DNA of 64,000 nucleotides from Porpolomopsis calyptriformis (Eukaryota > Basidiomycota > Agaricomycetes > Agaricales > Hygrophoraceae): assembly GCA_951640195.1 (NCBI GenBank), contig OX621164.1, positions 1,593,098-1,657,097 of the forward strand. The letters are read 5' to 3'. This document shows positions 35,102 through 47,187 of this stretch, one piece after another. A model generated the notes under the pieces. The model did no database searches. It was not told the DNA's origin and was given only the letters and a program-made list of their open reading frames with translations. The translations under genes and the position numbers were made by a program. Every line of letters begins with the position of its first letter. The first letter of the stretch is position 1.

Positions 35102-35702
35102 TCGTTTTCGCATCTCTCCCAAGAATCAGGGTCCAGCCTAGTATCTGGGCATGGTGAACCCCGAACAAGCAGTAACTGCGAAACTCGCGAGTTTACATTT
35201 TGGCAGAAGGGGCCGAGTATATTGCTCAGTTCAGTACTAATCAATTACTCTGGGTACCCCTAAGCATGTGCTTGTCCATACCACTTTTCTTAGTGTTCTG
35301 GACACAGTTCTACTTTCGTTATGTTGTGTGAGTAAGTTTTCCTTGTTTGAGGTAACTGTTCATTGACAGTGTTCTAGACTTTCGGCTTAAGCTCCCCACT
35401 TTCCTATCTCTCTATATCACCTCTGAAGACACTTTGCGTTCGATTCCATTTTGGATTCAATCTCCTGTTGAAGAGATCGAGAGTCCGATAAAAAACCGTC
35501 TCCTGTGGTGCAGGGATGGACACAATCAGGCAACAATCAGTTTAGGTTTTTGGCGCCTATTCGAAGCCCTGGCACCTATATAGTTGGAGGCTAGGCTTCT
35601 TACTTTCTCCCCCCATCTTCCTACTACGCCAAGTTCAGGTCAGAGATTTCAAGTTATTCCACAACCTTGTTAGATGCTCATACTAATCGCCAGAGTTCTA
35701 AG
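35102..35702. other. Upstream region of the RNA-dependent RNA polymerase gene
   Basis: About 600 bp between two plus-strand genes. GT/AG pairs just before the start (GTCAGAG near 35639, CGCCAG near 35693) suggest a 5' untranslated intron. No coding signal otherwise. Confidence 0.4.
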
Positions 35703-38700
35703 ATGGATGTTTTCATGCGAAACGTTGCCTATTCTGTTACATCGCATGACCTGAAAAGGGCGATCGCTCGGATCCTTCACAGACCTGAATACTCCTCGGA
35801 CTCACAGTTGCCTCTCAATTTTCATGTCAAGCTACATATCGACCGGAGGGGAGGCCATCCCAAGGGCACTGGTATTCTTACTCTGCCCACTCTGGAGTTG
35901 GGAAATCGGTTCTTGAGGGAATACGGTGAACCTGGACCCAGGAAGAATGTGGATCTTAAGAATAGAAGGATCAAATTTTACCCCAGTAAATCCACACCAG
36001 ATCCTGCAATTTTACAAGAGATTCGTCATACGCCCTATTTGGATCCCAAAGCCATTGAAGATAGAGAAGAAAGGGCAAGAGAACTGCTATCAATGTCTGT
36101 CTCTGTGAAAATGTTGCAGTTTGGATGGGAGTGCCGCGATAACGTGTTTTCATCAGAACGCGAATATTGCTTTGATGATGCGCGAAACAGGGTATGCAAC
36201 CTCTGCATCGACGAAAACAGGGAGATTCGCGTAAAGCTCATTCGACCAGCGCCTTTTTTTGGACTTTTCGACGACTTTCCGAATGACATCCAGGTTGTTA
36301 CGATACGTCCCTCCCAAATCCGATGGTGTTCTGCCAGCAGTTCCCTGTCCCGTTCGCCCGTCATCTTTTTCTCCCTTTACACACCTCCTGCCTTCGAGAG
36401 AGAAAGCGGTATACCCCTCCTAAAGCGTCAGCGTCTGTCCTCATTGGACCCTGATCATGCTCGCGTAGTCCCCTACACCTCTCACGCCATTCGCTTAGAG
36501 TGTACTAGTCAGGAAGACGTCGAAACTTTCCGGACACTCTGGCGCAAGGCCCAATTTCGCAAACCCTCTGAAGTAGACTACCCTGTGGAGAACCGAAACC
36601 TCTTCTCAGCCTATAACTTGCAGGAACTGTCTGAATGGATAGGCGACCTAGAATGGGACGTTGCATTCCAAGTAGAAGCATTGGTTCGAAGCCTCGTTGT
36701 AGATGCCAGAGAGATGCTCAGTCTACGTCCAAAATTGAACAGTGTTATTAAAACGAACGGGGCCAAATACGCCGCATCGCTTCTCCTCCACTTTGCTAAT
36801 CGTGCCAAGGCTTTGTTGGACTCGGATGAATCGGAAGAGCCTCAGCAAAGCATTGAGGAATGCTTCACCAAGTCACAACAGGAATATGCTAATCTGGCAC
36901 GATCACCACCCTCGAGGTGGCCCGAGGATAGGTTTGGCTGTCTTCATGTCGCTGTTACCCCTACCACCACGATTCTGGAAGGTCCTTTCCCGGAGCAATC
37001 CAATAGGGTGATGCGTTCGTACCCTCGTCATCACGACTGTTTCCTTCGTGTCCGATTCGTTGATGAGGACCACTTGCAATTTCGTTTTCGTCGGGATATC
37101 GACGGACCGGGGTTTGTAAAGCGGAGAGTGGGTTCTGTACTGCTAGAGGGTCTCCGTGTCGCGGGAAGATTTTTCCAGTTTCTTGCTTATTCCCAGTCTG
37201 CTCTCAAGGAGCATGCTGTCTGGTTCGTCACGGAATTTTTCGACTTACAGAACGGATGCGTGGTCAACGCGTCTAGCATAATCAAGAGTTTGGGATCATT
37301 CAGTAATCTCAACTATGACCCCAAGCTGATCTATTGTCCCGCACGGTACGGAGCCAGAATTTCTCAAGCTTTCACATCCACGGATGCATCCATCTCTATG
37401 GAGACAGAAGAAGTTCTTTTCTTGCCGGATGTCAAGAACTCGTCTTGGTGCTTCACGGATGGGGTTGGTACTATCTCGCCGGACTTGGCGCGTGACATTT
37501 CGGAGGAACTACGTGTTCGCCGACGAGCTAGACGAAGTAGAGCGTCCCCTCGCGCATTTCAGGTTCGCTTTATGGGGTCGAAAGGAATGCTTAGCGTCGA
37601 TTATCAACTTTCCGGTCGTGTCATATGCTTGAGGGACTCCATGATCAAATTTCATGCGCCGGAATCTCGAGTGATTGAAATCGCGGAGGCCTTTGACACC
37701 CCTAGGAAATATTACCTGAATCGCCCGCTGATCATGGTACTCGAACACCTAGGTGAGATTTTCATTTTGCTTGAGATATACAGAACCCGACTTTTCGTTC
37801 ATACAACTCCTCTAGGTGTTGCTTACGATGTCTTCAAGAACTTGCAAGATAATGCCGTCCTAGAAGCTCAAGAATCATCGGCTGATCTTGAACGATCGGC
37901 TCGGTTACTAGAAACCCATGGACTCGGGACTTCGTTTCGGATGACTTCAGTCATGATAAGCTTGGCAAAGTTAGGCGTTTCATCTCCAGAGGACCATTTC
38001 TATCAACAGATGATGGAATTTGCTGTCCATCATGTCCTCAGAGAGCTCAAACATCGGGCCCGGATCCCTGTTCCAGGAGGATACACGCTAGTTGGGGTTG
38101 CTGATGTGCACGACTCCTTGGAACCGAACGAAATATTTGCTAGCATCAAAAGTCCTGACAGCTTGGCCGCCACGTATCTCGAGGGAGACATATTGATATC
38201 TCGTTCCCCTACCATTCATCCTGGTGATGTTCAAGTCGTTCGTGCGATAGGGAAGCCGCAACCAGGCTCCTGCTTTGCTCATGAACCACTTCTGAACACC
38301 GTTGTTTTTTCGACGAAGGGTGAGTGCCCTTTTCTTCGGCTTCGTGCTGTCACTAGGCTCATCCCTTTAACTTCTAGGTGATAGACCCATACCCTCTTGT
38401 CTAGGAGGAGGCGATTTGGACGGCGACCTCTATAATTTAATCCCTTTAAAGCAACTCCCATTTTTTACCCCCCGGAAGACACATCCTCCGGGCGAATATC
38501 CAGCTGCACCGAAAAAGCTACTTGATCGACCCAGTGTGATGGACGATGTTGCAGAATTCTTCGTTGAATACATCAACAGTGATGTGCTTATTGTTCTTTC
38601 CGTGGAAATTCTGCATTAATCACGACAAGCCAGGTACTTGGAATAATTGCGAAGAATTGGCTGATCACTGCGGACCAGAGCTTGAAAGGAATTGAGGATC

Positions 38701-39470
38701 CAGACTGCCACGTCCTTGCTTGTCTACACAGCGACGCGGTTGACTATCCTAAAAGTGGCCAACCAGTCTCGCTTGACAAGATACCCAAGCTCAAATTCGC
38801 ATCAAAACCTGATTGGGATGCACCTGAGACCATCAATCTCAATTCCAGCAATCATTATGAAAGCCAGCGTGCCATTGGACGATTATTTCGAGACATCGAT
38901 CTACCCGCTCTGCGACTTGTAAAGAAGGTTGAACGTCGCCAGCTAAGGGAGCAAGGCGAACGAACGCTAGAAGATTTACTCGAGACGTTTCATCTGGATG
39001 ACAATAATGGTGACCTAGTCTGGACAGCCGTGGAGGCTCGTGTTTCTGACTTCATCCGAACCGACATCGATCATATAGCAATTCAAGACGCTTTTCAACT
39101 CTTCGGTCGATACGCCTCCGAGTTACAGACGATTTGCACCACTTATACTCTGTCTCATAATCGATCTACGATGCTCACCGAGGAGGAAGCCGTTATTGGC
39201 ACAATTGTGGCCAAAACCTCACAACCCCGTGTCCGGAGGGACACAATGGCAAAATTGAGAGAAGTAACCGGACACCTAGTAAACGGCATTCGGACGGAGT
39301 TGTCTGGTGGCGATGATGCAACTTGGGAAGGCTCGATAGAAAGGGGATGGAGTGCTTGGCGCTTGTCCGTTTTGGAGGAGGGGGTTTTCGGGGCGAAAAG
39401 TTTCGGTTGGATTGCACTGGGTGTCATTTTTGAGGCTATAAGAGATTTCGAAAATGCGGTAAGGAGATAG
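35703..39470 (+). CDS. RNA-dependent RNA polymerase (QDE-1/RDR family)
   Basis: Exons 35703–38319, 38378–38583 and 38634–39470 (introns 58 and 50 nt) encode 1,219 residues. The N-terminus MDVFMRNVAYSVTSHDLKRA resembles an RRM-like fold. The catalytic region includes CFTDGVGTISPDLAR, QVRFMGSKGMLSVDY and GDVQVVRAIGKPQ. The active-site DLDGD lies at residues 885–889 (bases 38413–38427), followed by SLKGIEDPDCHVLACLHS. All key aspartates are present, so the enzyme looks active. Such polymerases make double-stranded RNA for siRNA production and gene silencing (quelling) with Dicer and Argonaute, which are not in this window. An ATG 36 bp upstream is in frame; the chosen start matches the family N-terminus. 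Confidence 0.9.
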
Positions 39471-39599
39471 TCGAGTCAATTGACAAAGCAAACGGCATAT
39501 TGGTTGAATTTCGTGTTGTACATATGGCTATAATTCAATCCAGGCGTCATTCCGTTCCTTCGCAATGGTTTAAAGACGAGGAATAGTCGGTGCTTGGGA

Positions 39600-40205
39600 T
39601 CACGCTTGATTGCGCAGAACTGGGGTATCGTTATTAGCGAAGGAGCGTCGCAAGGAAAGTAGAAGTTACTTAGAATCACCGAATCACCCCTTGAAAGACG
39701 TCCTTCAATGAGTAGTAATCATTGACGACTGAAGACACGTACCTCAAAAACATTTTACTGATGAAACGGTCTTTGTTGACTGGCTTTTTGTTCTTTCCCT
39801 TCGGTACTTCTGTCCACATCTGACGGATCCGAGAGTTAAGCTAGCTCCAGCAAGAGTCGGTCGTAAGCGAAACCCACCTCTTTAACATTTTCCAGAACCT
39901 GAAAATATGATGATCGTCAGAACGAGAAAGACACCGAGAACGCGAAGGTTACCATGTTGCTATGTCTATCAAATGCTTTCACCCGAGCTAGGAGCTTCTT
40001 GTTGTTCCGGAGGGAGATGAGGACTTGTGCATGATTCCGGACGGCTTGCTGGAGGACGGATAAGGGGCCTTGGCTGATTTCATGTTCCTCTAACTGGCGC
40101 AATTGGGCTTCGTCCAGGTCGGACTTGGGGATTTGAGCATATTGACTGCATAAAGGGGTTGAGAAAAGTCAATCAAAAGGGTACAAAAATTGGTATTCAC
40201 CTCAT
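39600..40205 (-). CDS. SMD2: Small nuclear ribonucleoprotein SmD2
   Basis: About 112 residues in six exons. ATG-AG at 40205–40201 is followed at once by an intron. The frame then reads [74 protein letters not shown] and [21 protein letters not shown] last intron follows, whose removal gives the short end ILILRNQA before TGA (39602–39600). Sm1 ([11 protein letters not shown]) and Sm2 (MFLRGDSVI) motifs are intact. SmD2 is a core ring subunit of the spliceosomal snRNPs. It is head-to-head with NOP7 across 60 bp. Confidence 0.93.
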
Positions 40206-40265
40206 CGGTGTTGGGCTCGAATGTTTGGCTCTGACAAACAAAAGGTTAGAGCTTGACCGATCGCT
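40206..40265. promoter_or_regulatory. 60-bp bidirectional promoter region, SmD2/NOP7
   Basis: Only 60 bp lie between the start codons of SmD2 (-) and NOP7 (+), so both transcripts must start within this segment or within each other's coding sequence. No named element was recognised. Confidence 0.5.
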
Positions 40266-42307
40266 ATGGGACGACTGAAGCAAAAAGGCAAAGCTGGAGC
40301 AGCAAAAGCATATGTGACTCGCTCGACTGCCGTCAAAAAGCTGCAATGTTCCTTGGCTGATTTTAGACGGTTGTGTATATTGAAAGGTAGGTCATTGGTA
40401 CTTTCCTCCAGGGTTATTTTTCTCAACTCCAAAATCAGGAATATTTCCTCGAGAGCCAAGAAACAAAAAACGTGCCAATAAGGGGTCCTCCGCTCCGACT
40501 TCTTTTTACTATGCCAAGGACATTGCATACCTTGCGCATGAACCTGTGCTAAAGAAGCTTCGAGAACATAAGGCTTTTGCCAAAAAACTGTCTCGCGCTT
40601 TGGGCAGAGGCGAATGGAGCAGTGCAAAAAGCCTAGAAGACAACAAGCCCGTTTATCGATTAGACCATATCATTAAGGAACGGTCAGTCTCGTTCATTGC
40701 CCCAAAATCACTATGCGATATGATGAATCATCCAGATATCCCACTTTCGTGGACGCTGTCCGGGATATTGACGATGCCCTCTGCATGATTTTCCTGTTTT
40801 CATTACTGCCATCTAACTCTCGCATCCCCCCTTCGCTCATCGAAAACTGTACGCGGCTTTCTGCTGAGTGGCAGTTATATATTATGCATTCGCGATCGCT
40901 GCGAAAAGTCTTTTTGAGCATAAAAGGGGTCTACTACCAGGCAGAACTTGTAGATCAAACCGTGACATGGCTTGTACCATATCAGTTCACGCAATCGGTA
41001 TGACAGAAGCGCTTTCAATCTGTTGGATATCTGATGAAGCTTCATCCAGATTCCTTCTAATGTGGATGTGCGCGTGATGCTAACGTTCCTGGAGCTCTAC
41101 CAGACATTGCTCGGCTTCGTCCTTTTCAAACTTTACACGGATGCTGGTCTAACGTACCCCCCTCCTTTGGATACGACAAAAGACGAGACCGCAGCCGGAG
41201 TAGGGGCATTCAGATTGCAGGAAGCTGTGCAAGATATCACTTCAAGAAATAAAACGGTGAACGATGGTGGGAAAAAGATTTCCGGCAAGGACGTACGCCA
41301 AACCATCAAGACAATCTCTGCAGAGTCTCAAGAAGCTGATGTGGATATGTCTGGCGCTGACACTTTTCTTCCCGCTGAAGCCGATGAAGATTTTATTCTT
41401 CAACCCTCCGCATCCGATCAACAAGCGGCAGCCTCACTTCCAACACTGAGGACCCTATCGGATCTACCACAGTCGCAATTAACGTCATTGTTCTCACCCT
41501 ATGTTTTCTTTCTTTCCCGAGAAACTTCACGGCCCATTTTTGAGTTTATCATCCGTTCGTTTGGTGGAAGCATAGGCTGGTCTCCGTCTTCAGGGAGTGG
41601 TTCTCCGTTTGACGAATCTGATGCTTCCATAACACACATTATCATCGACCGTCCCATCGCTTCAAGACAAATCGAGACCTCAGAAGAACGGGAACAGAGG
41701 GCGAGGAGAAAGTATATTCAACCACAATGGGTAGTGGACTGCGTGAACGCAGGAAAGATTCTCTTGGAGGAGGCCTACGAGCAAGGAAGAACGCTGCCGC
41801 CTCATTTAAGCCCATTCGGGGAGAATACGGGAGCCTATGATCCGGTCGTTACGCTCAAAGATCAAGAGCCAGCTAACGAGGAAGAAAGCGAGCATGACGA
41901 TGATCGAAACTCAGAACCTGAAGAAGTGCCGAGTGCCGAAAAGCTAGCCCTAGAAGCGGCTGTTGCTGGCATTAATGACGACGCAGGAACTCTGAGGGCA
42001 GCGGGAGTCGTGGCGGAGGCGGCGGGTGTGGATTATGGAACCTTTGAGGAGATGGTCAAGCGAACGCGTAGAAAGCGAAAGAATGGGATCAGCGAGGGCG
42101 AAGGAGATGCAGATCTGGAGATGAACAAGATGATGATGAATAACAAACAAAAGAAGTTGTATGAAATGATGAAGTACGGTGAAAGGAAACGGGCGTTGGA
42201 GGTAAGAAATATTCGTTGGTGTTTGGTTGGGGTAACTCATATAGTTTTCGTTTCAGAGAATCAAACTGGAGAAGAGAAAACGAGTGATCCAAAGACAGAA
42301 GGGCTGA
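40266..42307 (+). CDS. NOP7: Pescadillo homolog (ribosome biogenesis, PeBoW complex)
   Basis: Starts [20 protein letters not shown]. The first introns end at about 40437, 40738 and 41050, and their joins give [29 protein letters not shown] and [15 protein letters not shown]. The Pescadillo N-domain is complete ([45 protein letters not shown]). A BRCT domain follows ([48 protein letters not shown]), then acidic and lysine-rich C-terminal helices. The final exon after intron 42202–42256 reads [16 protein letters not shown]. Nop7/Pes1 acts with Erb1 and Ytm1 in the nucleolus for 27S pre-rRNA processing and 60S assembly. Confidence 0.93.
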
Positions 42308-42505
42308 GAGTGAACGATTTGTTTTTAGACATGTACATATTTGGTAATATATGACAACCGCATATGTTTAGTCGCAAACAACCAAGAGGTGAGTATCCTC
42401 AACCCTCAGATTCAACTAGCTACGGGTATATTCAGTCTGAATTAGAACCAACCCAACAGATTTCTTCATTGAAATCTCTCTGAAAGAGGTTCACCTCTTC
42501 TTTAC

Positions 42506-45500
42506 ATGGTTGCCCGGCGCTTCCACAAAGCTAATTCCAGCTCCTCTTCTCTCCCTTCCGGCACCTTTCCTCCCCCTCCACCGTATAAGGAGAAACTGAC
42601 TTCTCCCCCTCTTATTGTCGCCGAGACCACTACCACCACCACCACGGAAATTGTGACCACGACAACTCAAACTACCACACATATCTTCCCGTTGCCGCAT
42701 TGGAAGAAACGCGGGAATTCTGACTTTTCACCTGTACTCCCGAGCACTGGTGAATCAGGCAGACCTGATAATGGCATGGTTCTTCCTCGTACATCATCCA
42801 CTCCCTTTCTGGTGGACAAAGACCTCCCCCCGATACCCGTCGACCTGGTAGATTGCGCATCTTTGGATCAACCAGGGCTTGAGGAGCCCAATTTTCGACG
42901 GAATGAATTCAAAGGAAACGAAAATTCCATTCCAACCGATATCAAAGACATTTCTCGCTCGTCAATTCCCTATTCTTCGCGAAAGTCTCTTGACACCCCC
43001 TCCTTACCTCGCTCTCAGACCGCGCTCGCCCATGCAGCCTTGGGGTTGGGCCTTCCGCATGTCATGCCCCTCGCGTCTTCGTCTTCGTCGGAAGTCAATA
43101 CTGTGGCATTCCTAACATCGCCCCCCCCATTGCCCCGTCGTTCTATCCCCAATCTTCGTCGATCCAAAAGTTCTCAAAAGCTCAACGCAGATTCCTCGCC
43201 TGATCGCCGTCCTGGGGTCGATAAGGCTACCTTCGCATTCAGACGTACGAGAGGACTTTCGCTGGGTGCAAATTTCAGACACGAACCCAAAGGTAAAGAA
43301 AAGGAAAAGGTTCCAGATGAAAATAAGCCAGATGAATCGTCACCCAAACTCCTCGTGCGGCGACCTTCATTTTGGTCTCGAAAGAAAGCAGGATTCTCTG
43401 CAGATATGCCCCCTTCTCCCACCTCAAATAATCATCTGTCATCAATACCACCTTCCGATGCCAAATCCTCTTCCCGTGCTAATTTTCCCATGCCCCCTTC
43501 ACCTGGTCAGCGCTTCCCAGTTCAGCATCCTCGCGGATTATCAAGAAGTCATTCTGAGCGGTCGCGGTCTCGCAAGGCTTCTATGTCGACTTCCCGTGAT
43601 CCTGATGCCCCCCAGACCCGTCTTCGTCGCCCATCTACTTCTGAATCCCCGCGTGCGCACCCTCGATCTTGGTTCGGCATGCCATCCTTACCCATAGCCT
43701 CCTCGCCATCAAAGCCACCTCCTTCACAGCCCATTCGAGAGCATCGGCACTCTGATCTTCCGGCGCGACCTACCCGTCCCCGGGCCTTGACAACCCCCCC
43801 ATTTCTCCACCGCTTATCTGTTAACTTCCTTCCACCTTCCATCCCTTCCTCCACTGAAACTAGTAGCGCCTTTGCGAACTCTCGATCTACGTCACCTTCC
43901 ATCCTTTCTGCTTCACCCCTGAGGCCTACTCTTGGCAAGTCTCCTGTCGACTTACTTAGGCCTCAATCGAGCGAAGAGTCACCCGATGTATATGTAGATA
44001 GGTTGCTGGGTGTTGTGAGCAAAGCCGAAATAACATCAGTCCTTGCCTCTAGGTGAGGGATACCTTTATTACCCTCTCACTTAACGTCTGAGCCAGACAT
44101 TTTCTTTTAGTGGAGATACTTTTCTCGTTCGTGCACTCCAATCTTACATAGATAAATTCGACTTCTTGAATGATCCTCTTGATGTGGCACTCCGAAAACT
44201 GCTGATGGATGTCAGCCTTCCACGAGAAACCCAACAAATTGACCGGGTCATTGAAGCCTTCGCAATTAGATATCTGCGGTGTAATCCAAGCCTGTTCATT
44301 TCAGATGGTTCGTGCCCATCGAAGTACAACCTTTGGATTTCAATTAACACACCGAACTTCGCAGATCACCCATACATCTTGGCTTTCAGTTTGATAATGT
44401 TACATACAGACGCATTCAACAAGTCCAACAAGCGAAAGATGACCAAGGCAGACTACATCAAGAATACAAGACTTCCTGGGGTTGCTCCTGAAGTGCTTGA
44501 TGTGAGATTCGTTCGGCAACATCATCTTTCGCGTAACTCACACTTATGATTGCAGTATTTTTATGACAACGTCGTCTTTGCTCCTTTTATCTTTATCGAG
44601 GATCCTTTAGACGTTAATGGGCAGAGAGGTCTACTTCCAGAGAGCCGGTCTGCTCGACCGCTTTCTACATTCACTTCTCCCACTTCACGCGGAAACAATA
44701 CAACCATACTGGGTAAGGGGAGTAAAGTCGACCCCTACTTTCTCATTACGCAGGTAAGTGGTGCGTAGTTTCGTTTCTGATATGATAAACTCATATTTAC
44801 CAGAATATGCTGGATCCATTGCGCGTCAATGTGGAGTCATTCGTTCCACTGCGTAACCCATATCAATATGAGGGAACCGCTGGCTCTTGGGACAGTGAAG
44901 AACTACAGCGTGTTTTTGCGAAAGCGAGCATTATAGAAGTGGGCGCTGTGGATGGTCAGCGCTCTCCTTTGTTCACCTTGAACATTAGTTCCGCTCCAAA
45001 TCCGCCTACGGGCGCCTCCCGTCCATTCCCGGGTGTTCTCTCGGCGACTGGCGAAGTTTGGACTTTAAAGGTGGCGAAAGCTGGCGTATTGAACCGGAAG
45101 GATGATGTACTGGGAGGCGGCAAGAAAGCCAACAATCGAAAATGGAAACCGTGGAGCATTGTCCTCACAGGATCGCAGCTGCTTTTATTTCGCGATTCGT
45201 CCTGGGCGACTAATCTGCTCGGGCGGTGTGAAACACCCAACGGTCATGTCATATTTCCCGAAGCGTCCTTGTTCAAACCCGACGAGTTACTGTCCGTCAA
45301 GGATTCCATTGCTGTCTTCGATAATACCTACACCAAGGCATGTTAACCTCCATATGACGATCTTGCAGCGGCTTATCATTTCACCAGCATAAGAATACGT
45401 TGCGCTTCGTTATGCCAAACGGCCATCAAATTCTTCTTCAATCCCAAAATGAGATTGAGCTCAATGAATGGATATCGCGCATCAATTACGCTAGTGCCTT

Positions 45501-46773
45501 CAAATCAGCTGGTGTTCGGATGAGATCCTTGGCTATGTCCTCAAAAGATGTCGAGTTGACTGGTGTTGCGGCTGCTACGTCGCATTTACATGATATGCAA
45601 TATCAGGATCTATCGTCTGGAAGCGTTCGTACGTGGGGCGGTGACGCTGCTAAGGACCTCATGGACATGTTATCGGGTGGATTTCCTTCAGTTCCGAAAA
45701 ACTCTCCAACAAGGAGGATCACCATGGTCGCTAATCAGGATGTTGTCGATCTAGAAGTACCCTCTGGGCCGGAAGTAGAGATGGAGGGATTCAAGACTAC
45801 ATTCGATCGAGTCAAGGCAGACTTGGCTGCTGGCCGTCGGTTTGAGGAACCTCTCAAGTCGATGACTGTTGACCATGTCAGCAATTTTGAATCTACTTCC
45901 TCATCACCCGTCTCCCCTTCAGAATGGAGCGACGACCCGGGACTTGGTTCACGCTCCGACGTTATCCGGTCCAAAGTCCGTGATATTGAAATGGAGATTC
46001 ACAGGACCCAAACGCAACTCGATTCCGATCTTTGCTTTGCTCGTAACATTGCTACATTGACACCATTCCAGAAATCAACTCGAGATCGACTCGAAAATGC
46101 AATTCGTAACGTTGCAAAGCGGATTTCGCAGGTGCGGCTAGAGATGACGAAACTAGCATGCCATCGTGACGTCCTTTCCAATGATATAAAAGCAGCTGAA
46201 AGAGATTGGCGTCGAGCCAAAAACTTGGCACTCAAGGTTGCGACACAAACGTTGCAAAGCCAAGGAGACGGTGTCATCCCGCAAATGACGCTCTCTTTCC
46301 ACGAAAGCGCCGACCAGAGTCTTCCTCTGCAACCGACGTCTCGGGCGGCCGAACGGCGTAGATCGGAATCGTCGATATGCGAGTCCTTCCACTCGGCTCT
46401 CGATTTTGGGCTAGACGGGCCGTCGCAATCCGATGATTTGGGGTTATGCGGCTTTCTAAGCGCCTCTGTTTTTGAATCAACACGTAGCAGTTCCAGTTCG
46501 TCGGCGTCTGTCCCGATGGTTGACTCGGGAACATCTGCAAGCACCAATGCCGTGGCCCAGTCGGAGCCCTCACCGGTGTCTATTTCTCCGTCTGTTCAAG
46601 ATTGCGAGGAGGGCGGAAGCCACGAGAGATTCTACACAGCGCCGGAAGAGGCTGAGGAATGGAATAAGACGCGCTGTGCGCGACGAGTGTCACTTGTTCG
46701 GCTTCCTTCTGCATTTCGAATGTCCACCTTGCTGGAAAAGCATGCCTTTCGCGAAGGGGATGGAGATGGTTAA
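42506..46773 (+). CDS. Arf guanine-nucleotide exchange factor, Sec7–PH (Syt1-like)
   Basis: About 1,330 residues. The first 500 are disordered, Ser/Pro-rich, with a Thr-rich block near 42625–42685. The Sec7 domain spans introns: SPDVYVDRLLGVVSKAEITS, then VSLPRETQQIDRVIEAFAIR and HPYILAFSLIMLHTDAFNKS. The catalytic glutamate is kept (LPRE instead of the usual LPGE). A PH-like domain follows (GVLNRKDDVLGGGKK, WKPWSIVLTGSQLLLFRDSS, NEIELNEWISRINYA), and the C-terminus has helices and low-complexity sequence. Architecture fits yeast Syt1 and EFA6-type Arf-GEFs acting at the plasma membrane or endosomes. Five introns of 50–60 nt lie between 44053 and 45392. Confidence 0.83.
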
Positions 46774-47187
46774 TTTCCCGAGTTTCCTTAGAATGGATCA
46801 TCACAGACTTTGCCTTGTATATACGTAAAATCAGTAAATTACATCTTATATATGGAACGTGATCTGCCAGAATTGGTTGGTTCCTAATTAAGTCGCAGAC
46901 GCATGAGTGGCATCTCAGCTCACCAGCGCAGCCATGATCCACAGCTACCTGACAATGAATGACTACACTTTTGACGGTCACTATCTTCACTCAACGACCC
47001 TCCATAGAGCCCGTTAAACTCGCAGTAATCTCCGTTAACTTTCACCCACTTAGCAGTAACTGTTCTCACAGCTATTTTTTTAGGTCAAGCGGCCGTGCGG
47101 CCGAATTATTTAAATTTCATAAATCTTCGCCGCTCGCTTACTCTTGCTCTCGTCATTCACCACTCAGTGCCTCCAGTACGCCTGAAC
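46774..47187. other. Intergenic region between Arf-GEF and repeat-motif gene
   Basis: About 410 bp. It includes a small palindrome-like CGGCCGTGCGGCCG at about 47090–47103 and an AT-rich block (TATTTAAATTTCATAAAT). An in-frame ATG at 47095 could extend the downstream gene by 31 residues. No other feature seen. Confidence 0.4.

Noticed and set aside
39476..39599. C-terminal extension of SmD2 if the last intron is retained
   Set aside because: Removing the GTAACT…CCCAG intron gives the short ILILRNQA ending expected for SmD2; the retained version adds unrelated sequence.
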